Part shown: one piece after another, positions 21,956-23,128 of the stretch
Layout of the letters: every line of letters starts with the position of its first letter
How positions within the stretch are numbered: the first letter of the stretch is position 1
DNA from: Lingula anatina
Taxonomy: Eukaryota; Brachiopoda; Lingulata; Lingulida; Lingulidae
Length of the DNA stretch: 23,128 nt
Reading direction: 5' to 3'
Assembly (NCBI RefSeq): GCF_001039355.2
Contig: NW_019775291.1
Location: 125,407 to 148,534 of the forward strand
Notes under the pieces: generated by a model
Seen by the model: the letters and a program-made list of their open reading frames with translations, nothing else
Told to the model about the DNA's origin: nothing
Database searches by the model: none
Translations under genes and position numbers: made by a program

Positions 21956-22738
21956 CTAGCGGCGGGGTTGGAAAAAGATAGGGTTCCAACAATCGATAAC
22001 CACTCCGTCTCTGTGTAATTCCCTTCTTCCGTAGTCAATCTCAATATTCCGTCCAGCATTTTCTGGCTTCTGTTTCTCCGTTAGTTCCACCTCTTTGAGC
22101 CTCTTCCATTCACTGCGAACTGCAGGGTGAAGATCCTTTTTGATGAATACGTTTTTGTATACATTTCCAGCTTCTTTCAGGCGTCTTGCATTGCTTAATA
22201 CTTCGTTTCTCTCCTCCTTGGTGCTTAGGTGGACTAATGTAGGTCGCTTTTTGTCCGGCGCAACTTTTCCTAGACGCATAATTTGTACTGGCTGTATATT
22301 TTCCGCACCCACTTTTGACAGAATTTTTCCGCATTTCTCCTCATCTGTTTTTGCACCCTCCATCATCTCACTGTTTTCTGGTAGACCAAGAATGATAATA
22401 TTGTGATCTCTTTCTTTATTAAGCATCTGTTCCATCAGCCGTTGCTGCTGCATGACCATCTCCCGCAGGCGGTCATGGTCCTGCCTCAGTTGTCGTATCT
22501 CTCTCCTGTCTTCTCTCATAGCTTTTAGCTCATTTAATATGAGCTTTAGAGTGCCGCGTATCCCCCCTTCTGTGGAATCATCATTACTGTCGTTTGCCAT
22601 CTCTAGTTCTGTTTCTGTATCATCGTAAGCTTTCAGCTCTGCAACAGATAATTTAAGCGCTTCCCTAAGCTCTCCTACTTTCATTTTTGCGATTTCGTTT
22701 TGTGAGGGCCGTCTTTTTGGTGCGCCACCTGTAGCCAT
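21956..22738 (-). CDS. LINE ORF1 protein (coiled coil plus RRM-like), intact
   Basis: 260 aa from ATG 22736-22738 to TAG 21956-21958. Residues 15-40 are a helical basic-acidic lead. An acidic stretch spans 40-58. A Glu/Arg/Gln-rich coiled coil covers about 60-112. An RRM-like start (HNIIILGLPE) is at 112-121, and a basic C-terminal domain contains FIKKDLHPAVRSEWKRLKE. This is the layout of L1-type ORF1 proteins, which trimerise and chaperone the element's RNA. There is no zinc-knuckle motif. Its stop is in frame with ORF2. Confidence 0.85.
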   Translation of the reverse strand: MATGGAPKRRPSQNEIAKMKVGELREALKLSVAELKAYDDTETELEMANDSNDDSTEGGIRGTLKLILNELKAMREDRREIRQLRQDHDRLREMVMQQQRLMEQMLNKERDHNIIILGLPENSEMMEGAKTDEEKCGKILSKVGAENIQPVQIMRLGKVAPDKKRPTLVHLSTKEERNEVLSNARRLKEAGNVYKNVFIKKDLHPAVRSEWKRLKEVELTEKQKPENAGRNIEIDYGRRELHRDGVVIDCWNPIFFQPRR

Positions 22739-22850
22739 TTTCTAAGTTTCTAAGTTTAGAGTCCCAGGCAAAGAGTCAGTGGTCTGTTCAAACGCGAAAA
22801 CTGCTCACTAACACCTGAGTTCTGGTTTACGTAACAGGCGAGTAGTGGTC

Positions 22851-23065
22851 AGCGGTGCAGAAAATGCTGATGTTGGTATAAATATGTCCATCAAATGCAA
22901 TCTAAACATCACTATTTTTTCCTTCTTGCAAAATATATGCGACTGTTCGTTTAAAATAGTCAATATTCAGTTTCAGTATCATTGCTCCACCATAACCATA
23001 CAAAATCTTAAGTTTTCATGGAGCTTGGCATAAACTTGTTACCTGCAGATCTGTGACCTTGACCT

Positions 23066-23066
<1 letters not shown>
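22851..23066 (+). repeat. probable 3' part of a second retroelement or repeat, plus orientation
   Basis: This sequence lies outside the LINE and leads directly into the poly(A) tract. Its last 15 bases before the A-run read GTGACCTTGACCTCA-like, an AGGTCA-type tandem I associate with marine invertebrate repeats. No coding domain or convincing tRNA-like A/B boxes were seen, so LINE tail versus SINE is undecided. Confidence 0.4.

Positions 23067-23124
<58 letters not shown>
23067..23124 (+). repeat. 58-nt poly(A) tract
   Basis: An uninterrupted A-run of 58 followed by CGGT at the window edge. Its strand is opposite to the adjacent LINE, so it is not that element's tail. Such a long pure tail suggests a recent retroposition. 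A sequencing or contig-end artefact is the alternative. Confidence 0.85.
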
Positions 23125-23125
<1 letters not shown>

Positions 23126-23128
23126 GGT

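Larger units (their letters stand above)
20133..22850 (-). mobile_element. non-LTR retrotransposon (LINE), 3'-truncated, 5' end approximate
   Basis: It is a two-ORF LINE in minus orientation downstream of BTBD17. ORF1 is intact and ORF2 is broken at 20132. The 5' leader beyond the ORF1 start at 22738 includes a tandem TCTAAGTT pair and extends to about 22850. Target-site duplications could not be identified. Losing the 3' rather than the 5' part is opposite to ordinary LINE truncation. Confidence 0.85.

Noticed and set aside
22845-22900. Possible tRNA-derived SINE head (AGTGGTCAGCGGT-like A box)
   Set aside because: No matching B box (GGTTCGA-type) was found at the right distance.

Overview
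This is a nuclear genomic window from an animal, probably a marine lophotrochozoan and most plausibly a bivalve mollusc. It is AT-rich with small coding exons, GT-AG introns and AATAAA signals. It holds three spliced metazoan genes, a LINE retrotransposon and simple repeats. The bivalve assignment is inference, based on gene types, the base composition and the TGACCTTGACCTC repeat tail at the right end. Nothing bacterial or viral was seen.

Layout, left to right. Positions 1-300 look like an interspersed repeat carrying a duplicated GGCGGCCAT motif. Positions 557-2420 contain only splice-like and poly(A)-like signals on the + strand, a weak candidate for a non-coding transcript. Positions 2804-3372 are a 34-bp minisatellite of about 17 degenerate copies. 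Positions 4170-9873 (minus) hold a 14-exon gene for an LRRC74-like protein of about 622 aa: ribonuclease-inhibitor-type leucine-rich repeats, two degenerate EF-hands and a basic, Ser-rich tail. Positions 11991-14905 (minus) hold a gene for a two-TM membrane protein with two PPTY motifs, probably with 5' non-coding exons reaching to about 16.5 kb. Positions 17672-19555 (plus) hold a three-exon BTBD17 (Tango10) orthologue of 472 aa, with a spliced leader exon beginning before 16938. Positions 20133-22738 (minus) hold a LINE with intact ORF1 and an ORF2 that carries endonuclease and the start of reverse transcriptase before it breaks at an N. The window ends in a 58-nt poly(A) run.

The PPTY gene and BTBD17 are divergent, and their predicted first exons lie within about 400 bp of each other, which suggests a shared promoter. 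The three genes show no common pathway.

The two strongest observations are these. (1) The second membrane segment of the PPTY protein is encoded by two tandem homologous exons only 45 bp apart. Their phases make both double inclusion and double skipping run into early stops, so this is a predicted mutually exclusive exon pair. (2) ORF1 and ORF2 of the LINE lie in one frame separated by a single TAG, and ORF2 has no ATG before its catalytic Asn, which points to stop-codon readthrough or non-AUG restart.
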